This document shows positions 25,741 to 33,158 of a DNA stretch of 64,000 bases, one piece after another. Below the pieces are notes generated by a model. It saw nothing but the letters and a program-made list of their open reading frames with translations, ran no database searches and was not told where the DNA came from. A program made the translations under genes and the position numbers. Every line of letters begins with the position of its first letter. The stretch's first letter is position 1. The DNA lies in assembly GCA_016715205.1 (NCBI GenBank), contig JADKBC010000001.1, forward strand, positions 216,875 to 280,874. The letters run 5' to 3'. The DNA is from Holophaga sp. (GTDB lineage: Bacteria; Acidobacteriota; Holophagae; Holophagales; Holophagaceae).

Positions 25741-26369
25741 ATGCGCACCGTGCTCTTGGCGACCCTTTTATCAGCGTCCACCGCCTTGCCCGTCCCGGGC
25801 AGGGAACCCCGACGAACCCCCCGCAGCCAAGTTCCTCGAGCTGCAAGCCTTTCGCTTCTAAAGCCGAGACCCTGAGCACCATCCGGGTCTACCTGGTTCG
25901 GATGGATATCACCCTCGAATCCACCGTCAGCAAGGATTACCCCGTCCTAATCTTTGAGAGGGAACTTGCCAACCTGAAACATCGCGTCAAGGTCGTCATC
26001 GACCGCAAGCGAAACCTAGTCTAAATCTACCTCAATCACTACCTCACCTTGCCAAACAATAGACCCCACCGGGACACCGTTCTCCGAGAGCTGATGAAGC
26101 GGAACTGGGATCTCAACATCGGGAATTTCGAATGGGATCCAAGTGATGGCGTAGTCCGATTCCCTTATTGCTTCTTCAATGAAAACGGCTTCGGTTTCGA
26201 AGTCATGAAGGTCCTCGTGAACACACTGCTGGAGACCGGCGACAAGCACTGGCCGGAGCTCAAGAAAATGGCGGATGGATTGCCGGAGGGAAAGCGAATC
26301 ATATTTCCATCAAGGCGGCGGCCTCCTCCGCATCTCCGAGATCCGCCCATGGGCCCTCCGCCGAAATGA
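25741..26369 (+). pseudogene. Remnant of an exported YbjN-like gene
   Basis: A good Shine-Dalgarno and ATG 25741 begin a signal peptide (MRTVLLATLLSASTALPVPG). The homologous text then moves to a second frame (GNPDEPPAAKFLELQAF), then to a third (KAETLSTIRVYLVRMD and onward). In that third frame a TAA interrupts the protein after RKRNLV, just before IYLNHYLTLPNN. After the stop the frame continues with LMKRNWDLNIGNFEWDP and FNENGFGFEVMKVLVNTL, which resembles YbjN/type III secretion chaperone-like domains, and then runs into direct-repeat copy B. Two frameshifts plus a stop mean no full product can be made. Exact domain name is moderately sure; the inactivation is seen directly. Confidence 0.8.
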
Positions 26370-26474
26370 AAGGTGCCGAAGCCTATTTCGAGCGGCCCTA
26401 GCTTCTCAGGGCTCGCAGATCTCGATCATGTCCCGGAACATGGCCGCGGCAGTGCCCATGGGGCCCTGGTCCGC
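26343..26474. repeat. Direct repeat copy B bounding a 4.4-kb inserted segment
   Basis: Matches copy A at 21917. Copy B holds the true 3' end of the homoserine-dehydrogenase-like gene (stop TGA intact) and a vestigial 3' end of the radical-SAM gene (still readable as HGPSAEMKGAEAYFERP plus TAG). Almost all differences between copies are synonymous in both genes. Confidence 0.9.
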
Positions 26475-27440
26475 ATTGAGGACGACCTGGCGGCCCTGAA
26501 TGTCGGTGTCACAAAGGAGACCGGAGGCTCCCATCTGAAGCGGGAAGAAGGGGTGGTCCGGCCGGAGCGTCTCAGGGCCCACACTCAGCCGATAACCGTT
26601 CTCCGTCAGCTCCGCACGGGCCAGCATCAGGATGCGCTCACCGCGCATTCGCGCGTTGCGAGGCTCACCCTGTGCCAAATCCCGCAGGCCATGGCGCTGG
26701 ATATCCTCCAGGCGAGTGGGTTGGCGCAGCACGGTGTTGGCCAGGATGCAGAGTTTCGCGGCCAGATCCCAGCCATCCACGTCCAGGCTGGGGTCAGCCT
26801 CCGCCAAGCCGGCCTTCTGGGCTTCAGCAATGGCGGCGTCCAGGTCAAGGCCCTCCTCCATGCGGGTGAGGTAAATACCGGTGCTGAGGTTGAGGACCCC
26901 TTCCAAACGGTGGATATGGCAACCGGTCAGTACCCGGTGCGTGAGGTTGATGGCGGGGAGACAGCCCCCGACGGCGCCTGAAAAACGAAGGGAAGGAAGG
27001 CTGGGGTCGGTCCAATCACTCAGCGCGGCGAGTTCGGGGAAGGCCAGCACCACCGGGCCCTTGCTGGCCATCACCACTGGAATTTTGCGCCGCAGGGCTT
27101 CCAGGGCGACATCCAGTCCTGGCTGGCCGTTCCAGAGGTTGGTGGGGGCCGCCTCCAGCACGAGATCCGCCCCGTGGTGGTCGATGAGGCAGGTGATGGC
27201 CTGACCGGGCACGGCACCGGGCAGTTCCCCGACCCCCCGTTCGGCAGCCTTGGTGCGCAGCAAGGTATCCAGGTCCAAACCAGAAGGATCGTAGATCGCG
27301 CCGCTGGAATCTGCGGCTCCCACCAGGAGCACCCGCACCTGGTGCCGTTCTTCCAAGAGCTCGGAACGCTCCCGCAGCAACTGCACGAACCGCCGTCCCA
27401 CATTGCCGAGGCCGTTGAGCAAAAGTCGATGGGTTCGCAT
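26406..27440 (-). CDS. Homoserine dehydrogenase family protein
   Basis: A 344-residue oxidoreductase. The NAD(P)-binding motif is LNGLGNVGRRFV at residue 8. The catalytic region shows the conserved Lys in MASKGPVV and the homoserine dehydrogenase signature GIYLTRMEEGLDLDAAI ... AEADPSLDVDGWDLAAKL. There is no C-terminal ACT domain, so it would be the short, feedback-insensitive form. The reaction would be aspartate semialdehyde to homoserine. No thrB or thrC is adjacent, so a homologous dehydrogenase with another substrate is possible. It is divergent from pyrR and its 3' end was once next to the radical-SAM gene. Confidence 0.75.
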   Translation of the reverse strand: MRTHRLLLNGLGNVGRRFVQLLRERSELLEERHQVRVLLVGAADSSGAIYDPSGLDLDTLLRTKAAERGVGELPGAVPGQAITCLIDHHGADLVLEAAPTNLWNGQPGLDVALEALRRKIPVVMASKGPVVLAFPELAALSDWTDPSLPSLRFSGAVGGCLPAINLTHRVLTGCHIHRLEGVLNLSTGIYLTRMEEGLDLDAAIAEAQKAGLAEADPSLDVDGWDLAAKLCILANTVLRQPTRLEDIQRHGLRDLAQGEPRNARMRGERILMLARAELTENGYRLSVGPETLRPDHPFFPLQMGASGLLCDTDIQGRQVVLNADQGPMGTAAAMFRDMIEICEP

Positions 27441-27544
27441 GCATCCAGTATGTCAAATCTGGAACAAAGGCGCAGGGCCAGGAGAGGTTCGGCGCCTTCG
27501 AAATTCACACTAAACTAGAGGAGCGCCCGCGCACCGGAGGCCCC

Positions 27545-28090
27545 ATGAGCGAACCCCAAGCACCTTGCCTGCTCGACGCCCAGCAGATGGAGGCCTACCT
27601 GCTGCGCGTTTCCAGGGAAATCGCTGCGGCATTCGGCCACGACGAAAATCTGGTGCTGGTGGGCATTCGCAGCCGTGGCCTGCCCATGGCGGAGCGCCTA
27701 GGGCGCATGCTGGAAGCTAGCCTTGGCCGTGAAGTCCCCATCGGGATTCTGGATATCACCCTCTATCGCGACGACCTGACGGAGATGGCGGGCAGTCCCA
27801 TCGTTCGCCCCACGGAAATTCCCTTCCGGCTCAAGGACAAGACGGTGGTGCTGGTGGACGATGTGCTCTTCACGGGCCGCACCATCCGCGCAGGGCTGGA
27901 CGCGCTGCTGGACCATGGCCGACCCAAGCGGGTTTGGCTGGCGGTGCTGGTGGATCGCGGCGGCCGCGAACTGCCCATCCAGGCGGATTTCGTGGGGCTG
28001 AAGTTGGAAGTGCCCATGACCCAGCGCGTATCCGTGCGCGTGCAAGAGATCGATAACGTGGATGGTGTCTACCTGGAAGGCCGGAGCTGA
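27545..28090 (+). CDS. pyrR: Bifunctional pyr operon regulator / uracil phosphoribosyltransferase
   Basis: A 181-residue PRTase-fold protein after GGAGG. The PRPP loop is VVLVDDVLFTGRTIRAGLDAL and the N-terminus has LVGIRSRGLPMAERL, both typical of PyrR. In many bacteria PyrR binds the 5' leader of pyr mRNA in a uridine-nucleotide-dependent way. The 104-base gap before it was inspected and no convincing attenuator was recognised, so the regulatory function here is from family knowledge. pyrB starts one base after its stop. Confidence 0.9.
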   Translation: MSEPQAPCLLDAQQMEAYLLRVSREIAAAFGHDENLVLVGIRSRGLPMAERLGRMLEASLGREVPIGILDITLYRDDLTEMAGSPIVRPTEIPFRLKDKTVVLVDDVLFTGRTIRAGLDALLDHGRPKRVWLAVLVDRGGRELPIQADFVGLKLEVPMTQRVSVRVQEIDNVDGVYLEGRS

Positions 28091-28091
28091 A

Positions 28092-29051
28092 ATGACCACA
28101 CCGCGCTACATCTTTCCCCACAAGCACCTGCTGGGCATCGAGCCCCTCAGCCCCGCCGATATCACGGCGATCCTGGATCAGGCCGAGGCCTTTGAAGAAG
28201 TCTGCGAACGCCCCGACATCAAGATCGTGCCCGCCCTGCGAAAGCGCTTGGTGGTGAACCTCTTTTTCGAGAATTCCACCCGTACTCGCAACAGTTTCGA
28301 GATCGCGGAAAAGCGGTTATCCGCGGAGATCATCAATTTCGACGCCGATACCAGCGCGCTATCCAAGGGCGAAACGCTGATCGACACGGCCATGAACCTC
28401 CAGGCCATGCATCCGGATCTCATCGTCATGCGCCACAGCGCTGCCGGCGCGCATGCGCTGCTGGCCCGGCACATGAAGGCCAGCATTATCAACGCCGGGG
28501 ATGGGGCCCACGAGCATCCCACTCAGGCTTTGCTGGATGCCTACACCCTGCGCCAGAAATTCGGGAAGCTGGACGGCCTGCGTTTGGCCATCGTGGGCGA
28601 TATCCGCCATAGTCGCGTGGTGCGCTCCAATCTCTGGCTGCTCACCAAGATGGGCGCCAAAGTCACGCTGGTGGGCCCGCCCACGCTGCTGCCCGTGGAA
28701 ATGAAGGACACCTGGCCTGAAGTGGAATTCAGCTACGACCTGGATGCCGTGCTGCCTGAAATGGACGCCATCATGGCCCTGCGCGCGCAGTTCGAGCGCG
28801 GCACAGGTCAGTACATCCCAGGCGCGGGCGAATACATCCGCTACTACCAGCTCAACGCCGCTCGCATGAAGCGCGCCAAGAAGGATGTGGCCATCCTGCA
28901 TCCCGGCCCCATGAACCGTGGGTTTGAGATCACCTCAGAGGTGGCTGATGGCCCCAACAACCTGATCCTGGACCAGGTAACCAACGGCGTGCCGGTACGC
29001 ATGGCGGTGCTTTATTTGCTGTCCAACCCCCACGGTGAGCAGGTGCCCTAA
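28092..29051 (+). CDS. pyrB: Aspartate carbamoyltransferase catalytic chain
   Basis: A 319-residue enzyme from ATG 28092, directly after pyrR. It condenses carbamoyl phosphate with aspartate in pyrimidine synthesis. Seen: FFENSTRTRNSFEIAEKRL (carbamoyl phosphate site), RHSAAGAH, DGAHEHPTQALLDAYTL, GDIRHSRVVRSN and ILHPGPMNRGFEI. Length is normal for the catalytic chain. No pyrI gene follows, and pyrC is not in this stretch; a strong hairpin ends the transcript 18 bases after the stop. Confidence 0.95.
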   Translation: MTTPRYIFPHKHLLGIEPLSPADITAILDQAEAFEEVCERPDIKIVPALRKRLVVNLFFENSTRTRNSFEIAEKRLSAEIINFDADTSALSKGETLIDTAMNLQAMHPDLIVMRHSAAGAHALLARHMKASIINAGDGAHEHPTQALLDAYTLRQKFGKLDGLRLAIVGDIRHSRVVRSNLWLLTKMGAKVTLVGPPTLLPVEMKDTWPEVEFSYDLDAVLPEMDAIMALRAQFERGTGQYIPGAGEYIRYYQLNAARMKRAKKDVAILHPGPMNRGFEITSEVADGPNNLILDQVTNGVPVRMAVLYLLSNPHGEQVP

Positions 29052-29068
29052 GGTTGTTGATTCCGTTC

Positions 29069-29109
29069 GAATGCCAAGAAAGGCCCGATGAGGGCCTTTC
29101 TTGGCATTC
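29069..29109. terminator. Bidirectional hairpin terminator between pyrB and a membrane-protein gene
   Basis: A perfect 18-bp inverted repeat (starting GAATGCCAAGAAAGG) with a five-base loop GATGA. It lies between two convergent genes, so it can serve both. The A/T-rich middle of the stem gives short U runs on either strand. Confidence 0.8.
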
Positions 29110-29114
29110 AGGAT

Positions 29115-29384
29115 TCAAGCGGCTGGATCGGCGGGTCTTTCTGCGGGGCTGCCAAGGCGAACCAGGAACTGGGTTTTGCGGAGGCACAGGAAGGCAGCAA
29201 GGAACAGAACCCCGGCATAGGCGCCTCCCGTGGTGATGATTTTCCAGAAGGGAAACGAAGCATAGGGCTCGCGAAGCACCGAGGCCAAGCTGACCAGGTA
29301 CATGACGACCTGTGCGATTCCTTGAACGAGGAAATAGACGCCGAGCACCTTAAGGCCTGCGGCAAAACGATCGTTCAATGGCAT
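29115..29384 (-). CDS. Small membrane protein
   Basis: An 89-residue protein from ATG 29384 behind GAGGAGG; a longer frame to 29411 lacks such a site. Two hydrophobic segments are visible (about residues 9-35 and 47-68), suggesting a two-helix inner-membrane protein with both ends on the same side. No family recognised. Confidence 0.6.
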   Translation of the reverse strand: MPLNDRFAAGLKVLGVYFLVQGIAQVVMYLVSLASVLREPYASFPFWKIITTGGAYAGVLFLAAFLCLRKTQFLVRLGSPAERPADPAA

Positions 29385-29499
29385 GGGCTTCCTCCTCAGG
29401 GTGGAACCCACAATCCCGCCGTTTTCTACTGCCCAGCCCCAGGACCGACAAGCGGAATATCAGGTGGGGCGATCTGATATCTGGCTCAGTCGATCCGTT

Positions 29500-29537
29500 G
29501 AACGGAAAAGGCCCGCAGACGCGGGCCATGTCCGTTC
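29500..29537 (-). terminator. Probable terminator of the ferredoxin gene
   Basis: A GGCCCGC/GCGGGCC stem with loop AGAC, extended by an outer GAACGGA/TCCGTTC pairing across short unpaired bases. It sits directly downstream of the ferredoxin stop. Confidence 0.6.
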
Positions 29538-29551
29538 GGATGGTGGGTACC

Positions 29552-29722
29552 CTAGGCGGCGACGATCGCTTCGCTGGGGCAGGTGGCGACGCAGGCGCCG
29601 CAGTCGATGCAGGTTTCGGCGTCGATCACGTAGATGGGATCGCCTTCCTTGATGGATTCGACGGGGCATTCGGGCAGGCAGGCGCCACAGGCGACGCAGG
29701 AATCAGTGATGGTATGGGCCAT
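29552..29722 (-). CDS. 2[4Fe-4S] ferredoxin
   Basis: A 56-residue bacterial ferredoxin starting at ATG 29722 (MAHTITDSCVACG), behind GGAGG. Both cluster motifs are complete: CVACGACLPECP and CIDCGACVATCP. The length and spacing are typical of clostridial-type low-potential ferredoxins. It is monocistronic, lying between a hairpin and its own ribosome site. Redox partners are not evident from context. Confidence 0.92.
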   Translation of the reverse strand: MAHTITDSCVACGACLPECPVESIKEGDPIYVIDAETCIDCGACVATCPSEAIVAA

Positions 29723-29785
29723 GGTCAACCTCCAAGTCAGGAACCGAATTGAGAGTAGACCCAAGCCGGGGTGGAGATGATCACA

Positions 29786-30715
29786 TCACGCCTTGGGAAA
29801 TGATTCATGGGCTTGGAAGGTCCTGGAAGACACCTCGGCGATGCGGCGCAGGGCCTGTTCTGCGTAGCAGCCGCGGCGCCAGACCAGGGCCAGGGTGCGG
29901 TAAGGCACAGGTTTGGCGAGGGGGCGCAGGATCACCTGAGCCCGGGAAGCCTCCGTGGCGGCTGCGAGTTGGGGAAGCAAGGTGATCCCCGCACCGCTGG
30001 CCACCATCTGCACCAGGGTGGGCAGGCTGGTGGCGCGGTAGCCAAGTTCTTCGATGCGGGTGGTTCCGCAGGCGCTCAGGGCTTGATTCCGCAGGCAGTG
30101 CCCGTCCTCCAGCAGCAACAGGCGCTCGTCCTCCAGTTTCTCCACCCGCAAGGGTGCCGAGCTAGCCGCCAAGGGATGAGAGGTAGGCAGGCAAAGCAGG
30201 AAAGGATCCCGCCCCAGGGCGTGGGTAACCAGATCACCGAGATCAGCCTCCAGGGCCAACATCGCGCCTTCTAATTCGCCCCGTTGCAGGGCTGCCACCA
30301 GGGTATCCGTGCGATCTTCCGTCCAAAGGGGCATCAGGTTGGGGAAGGCCTCCCGCAGCGATGGCACCAGAAAGGGGAGCAAGTAGGGCGCCAAGGTGGG
30401 GATCACGCCCAGCCGTAGCGAGCCCGCAAAGGGATCCCGGAAGGCGGCTGCTTCCAGGGTCAATTCACGGGAGGCTGCGGCGATCTGGCGCATTCTTGCC
30501 AGGAGCGGCCCTCCGGCAGGCGTGAGGCGAACACCCCCGTGGCTGCGCTCGAAGAGCTGAACGCCCAGGGCTTCCTCCAGGGCAGCCAATTGTGAACTGA
30601 GCGAAGGCTGGGCCACCGCGCAGCGTTCGGCAGCTCGGCGGAAATTCAGGGTTTCTGCCACCGCCAGCGCGTACTGCATCTGGCGAAGCGTAAAGGGAAG
30701 GGAATCAAAGTTCAT
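29786..30715 (-). CDS. oxyR: LysR-type peroxide sensor OxyR
   Basis: A 309-residue LysR regulator with the N-terminal winged HTH (MQYALAVAETLNFRRAAERC, QPSLSSQLAALEEALG). Near residue 200 it has LLLLEDGHCLRNQALSAC, holding the two redox-active cysteines of OxyR with the correct nine-residue spacing. Oxidation of this pair to a disulfide turns OxyR into an activator. It is divergent from ahpC-ahpD-dps, and an OxyR-like operator lies immediately upstream of its start. Confidence 0.92.
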   Translation of the reverse strand: MNFDSLPFTLRQMQYALAVAETLNFRRAAERCAVAQPSLSSQLAALEEALGVQLFERSHGGVRLTPAGGPLLARMRQIAAASRELTLEAAAFRDPFAGSLRLGVIPTLAPYLLPFLVPSLREAFPNLMPLWTEDRTDTLVAALQRGELEGAMLALEADLGDLVTHALGRDPFLLCLPTSHPLAASSAPLRVEKLEDERLLLLEDGHCLRNQALSACGTTRIEELGYRATSLPTLVQMVASGAGITLLPQLAAATEASRAQVILRPLAKPVPYRTLALVWRRGCYAEQALRRIAEVSSRTFQAHESFPKA

Positions 30716-30716
30716 G

Positions 30717-30753
30717 ATTGATCCAGCCTATCAGAAAGATAGAAACGATATCT
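30717..30753 (+). promoter_or_regulatory. Probable OxyR tetramer operator
   Basis: Four half-sites with N7 spacing: ATTG-N7-CTAT-N7-ATAG-N7-ATCT. The OxyR consensus is ATAG-N7-CTAT-N7-ATAG-N7-CTAT, so the middle two are exact, the first matches 3 of 4 and the last 2 of 4. It begins two bases upstream of the oxyR start codon and about 75 bases before ahpC, suited to autorepression and activation of the peroxide operon. Confidence 0.75.
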
Positions 30754-30826
30754 TGGACCCGATTGAACTGAAACCCGATCCTGATGAAGCGGCGTATTCA
30801 GGCGCCCCCAAAACCAGGAGAATCCC

Positions 30827-31363
30827 ATGCTGACCGTTGGCGACCACCTTCCCACCTTTGAACTTCAGGCCGTGACCAGCCTGGAAAAGGGACAGGAATT
30901 CCAGACCCTGACCCAGGAAAGCTACGCGGGAAAGTGGAAAGTCCTCTTTCTCTGGCCCATGGATTTCACCTTTGTGTGCCCCACGGAAATTGCGGCCTTT
31001 GGCAAGCGCAATGCGGATTTCCAGGATCGCGACGCCCAGGTTCTGGGTGCCAGCACCGATACCCATTTCGTGCATCTGGCATGGCGCAATAACCATGCGG
31101 ATCTCAAGGATTTGCCCTTCCCCATGCTGGCCGACACCAAGCGCGAGCTGAGTCAGGCGTTAGGTGTGCTGCATAAGGAGGCGGGGGTGCCTTTGCGCGC
31201 TACCTTCGTCGTGGATCCCCAGGGTGTTATCCGCCACGTCAGCGTGAACGATCTGAGTGTGGGCCGCAGCGTGGACGAAGTGCTGCGTGTGCTCGATGCC
31301 CTGCAGACCGACGAGCTTTGCCCCTGCAACTGGAAGAAGGGCGAAGACACCTTGCACGTTTGA
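30827..31363 (+). CDS. ahpC: Alkyl hydroperoxide reductase, peroxiredoxin AhpC (AhpD-linked type)
   Basis: A 178-residue 2-Cys peroxiredoxin. The peroxidatic Cys is in MDFTFVCPTEIAAF and the resolving Cys in DELCPCNWKKGEDTL. The CxC near the C-terminus is characteristic of the AhpC group that is reduced by AhpD rather than AhpF, as in mycobacteria. It is followed by ahpD at 27 bases. It reduces H2O2 and organic hydroperoxides. Confidence 0.93.
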   Translation: MLTVGDHLPTFELQAVTSLEKGQEFQTLTQESYAGKWKVLFLWPMDFTFVCPTEIAAFGKRNADFQDRDAQVLGASTDTHFVHLAWRNNHADLKDLPFPMLADTKRELSQALGVLHKEAGVPLRATFVVDPQGVIRHVSVNDLSVGRSVDEVLRVLDALQTDELCPCNWKKGEDTLHV

Positions 31364-31390
31364 TCACCCTGCCCTTGCCCTGGAGATGCC

Positions 31391-31930
31391 ATGCCCACCC
31401 TCGAAATGCTTCGCGAAGCGCTACCTGAATACGCGAAAGATCTGAAACTGAATCTGCAAAGTCTGCTGGGAGAGACGAGCCTGAGTGCCGCCCAGCGCTA
31501 CGGGGTGGCCCTGGCATCCGCTGCCGCCGCCCGCCAGCCCGAATTGGTGGTGGCGCTCAGACAGGAGGCCCAAAGCCAGGCCGGGCCCGAAACCGTGGAA
31601 GACGCCCTGGCGGCTACCGCCATCATGGGCATGACCAATGTCTTTTACCGCTTTCGTCACATGGTGGGAAAAGAAAGCTACGCCGCATTACCTGCTCGGC
31701 TGCGTATGAATCGGATTGCCAAACCGGCAGGTTCCAAGCTCGATTTCGAACTGTTCTGCCTGGCCGTGAGTGCCATCAATGCCTGCGAGGCCTGTGTCCG
31801 GGCCCATGAAAAGACCTGCCTGGAGCAGGGCCTCACGGAAACGCAGATCAACGACGCCATTCGGATTGCCGCCACAATTCACGGTCTTGCGGCGGTACTG
31901 GTTGCGTCTGCACAGGAGGAATACCCATGA
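31391..31930 (+). CDS. ahpD: Alkyl hydroperoxidase AhpD
   Basis: A 179-residue all-helical protein with the active-site motif AINACEACVRAHEKTC, giving the CxxC pair and following His of AhpD. In mycobacteria AhpD passes electrons from a lipoylated protein to AhpC; the same is expected here given adjacency. Its stop overlaps the dps start (ATGA), so Dps is translationally coupled. Confidence 0.92.
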   Translation: MPTLEMLREALPEYAKDLKLNLQSLLGETSLSAAQRYGVALASAAAARQPELVVALRQEAQSQAGPETVEDALAATAIMGMTNVFYRFRHMVGKESYAALPARLRMNRIAKPAGSKLDFELFCLAVSAINACEACVRAHEKTCLEQGLTETQINDAIRIAATIHGLAAVLVASAQEEYP

Positions 31931-32376
31931 AGACAATGGTGATCGATCACCTCAACCGCGAATTGGCCACGGCCCAGGTGCTGCTGCTGAATACCAAGCG
32001 GTACCACTGGATGGTGGTGGGCCCCCACTTCCGCGATTACCACCTGCGTTTCGACGAGCTGTACCAGGCGGTACTGCCCATGGTCGATGAACTGGGCGAA
32101 CGCATCCGCATGTTGGGCGGTACCCCCATTCATGCGCCAGATCAGATCAGTAAAGGCTCTGCCGCGGGTGTTTCGGACCCATCCAGCGCATTGGATGCGC
32201 TGGCGATGGTGAGTGAAGCCCTGGCCAATGAGGAGCGGGTGATTGCACTCATGCATGAGGGCATTGATCTCGCCACCCGAGAAAACGACCCCGGCACGGC
32301 AGATCTCCTCACGGCCTTTGTGCAGGTGCACCAGAAGGAAGCCTGGTTTCTGCGTGCGATGCAAGGCGATCGTTAG
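31927..32376 (+). CDS. dps: Dps-family miniferritin
   Basis: A 149-residue ferritin-like protein. The intersubunit ferroxidase residues are visible in NTKRYHWMVVGPHFRDYHLRFDELY (His, His, Asp, Glu pattern). Dps dodecamers oxidise Fe(II) with H2O2 and protect DNA. Its place as third gene of the ahpC-ahpD operon under an OxyR-type site fits a peroxide-response role. The N-terminal Lys-rich DNA-binding tail of E. coli Dps is absent. Confidence 0.9.
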   Translation: MKTMVIDHLNRELATAQVLLLNTKRYHWMVVGPHFRDYHLRFDELYQAVLPMVDELGERIRMLGGTPIHAPDQISKGSAAGVSDPSSALDALAMVSEALANEERVIALMHEGIDLATRENDPGTADLLTAFVQVHQKEAWFLRAMQGDR

Positions 32377-32564
32377 GTCAACCGTTCGGGTTTGCACAAC
32401 CGCTTTTTATCGTTGCTTGCCCGACCGCATTTCAGGCAGAGGTGCGTGGGCTGCTCCACGAGTTTTTTGAAGGCCTCAAGGGACTCTGCCAGCGCGTCAT
32501 CCTTGACGAGCTTGCAGAGTTCCTTGTCCTTGAGTTTTTTCACAGGGTTAGGCGTTGGGGCCAC
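32373..32564 (-). CDS. Small zinc-ribbon-like protein linked to bacterioferritin
   Basis: A 63-residue protein that starts at GTG 32564 inside the end of the bacterioferritin gene and ends by overlapping the dps stop. It has a Lys-rich first half and a C-terminal HLCLKCGRASNDKKRLCKP, a CxxC plus third Cys that could bind a metal. Similar small proteins ending in this Cys motif often lie by ferritin genes. Co-translation with bfr suggests a role in iron handling, which is inference. Confidence 0.65.
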   Translation of the reverse strand: MAPTPNPVKKLKDKELCKLVKDDALAESLEAFKKLVEQPTHLCLKCGRASNDKKRLCKPERLT

Positions 32565-33048
32565 CTGCGCCGGGTTCAGTGCTGTTGCCGAAGGATTGCA
32601 GTGCTAGGTAGTTGAGGCCGAATCGTTCAATCTTTTCGAACTGTTTTTCGAACTGATCAAAATGGCGTTCCTCGTCCACCACAAGGCTTTCGAAAAGCTG
32701 TTTGGTGACAGCATCCGCGTTGGCACCGCACTCGATGGCCGATTTGTTGTAATCGATCTGGCTGCTCTCTTCCATGGCCATGGCCTGCTTGAGCATGGCG
32801 GTGGCTTCGGTGATGGGTGCAACCGGACCGGCGGCGGCCATCTTGACTTCGCCCTTGAGGAACAGAATGCGCTCCGCCAATTTCTCCACGTGGATCATCT
32901 CTTCGATGGCTGTGCGCTTGAAGAGCATGGAGAGCGGCGCCAAACCCTGGTCAGTCAGATGGAAATGAAAAAACATGTACTGGTGCACAGCCTGAAGTTC
33001 ATCAGCCAAGGCGTGGTTCAGAAGAGCGATGCTTTTGCTGCGATCCAT
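32548..33048 (-). CDS. bfr: Bacterioferritin
   Basis: A 166-residue ferritin behind AAGGAG. The diiron ligands appear in order: ADELQAVHQY (Glu), IEEMIHVEKL (Glu and His), MEESSQID (Glu) and VVDEERHFD (Glu, His). The methionine in EEMIHVE is at the haem-ligand position of Bfr, so a haem-containing bacterioferritin is likely. It stores iron as a 24-mer. It is divergent from gpmI and lies close to the peroxide operon. Confidence 0.9.
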   Translation of the reverse strand: MDRSKSIALLNHALADELQAVHQYMFFHFHLTDQGLAPLSMLFKRTAIEEMIHVEKLAERILFLKGEVKMAAAGPVAPITEATAMLKQAMAMEESSQIDYNKSAIECGANADAVTKQLFESLVVDEERHFDQFEKQFEKIERFGLNYLALQSFGNSTEPGAGGPNA

Positions 33049-33158
33049 GATGGCTCCTTGATCAGTTCGATTCCCATTCTATCGGGAAAGGGAAGGGGGC
33101 GGAGTATCCTGGGAGATGGTTGGAATGAGCTCCAACGGTGCTGTTGAGGTGTTTCGTG

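Noticed and set aside
21917..26474. Transposon or IS with target-site duplication
   Set aside because: The bounding repeats are 131 bases, diverged mainly at synonymous sites, and no transposase or terminal inverted repeat is present.
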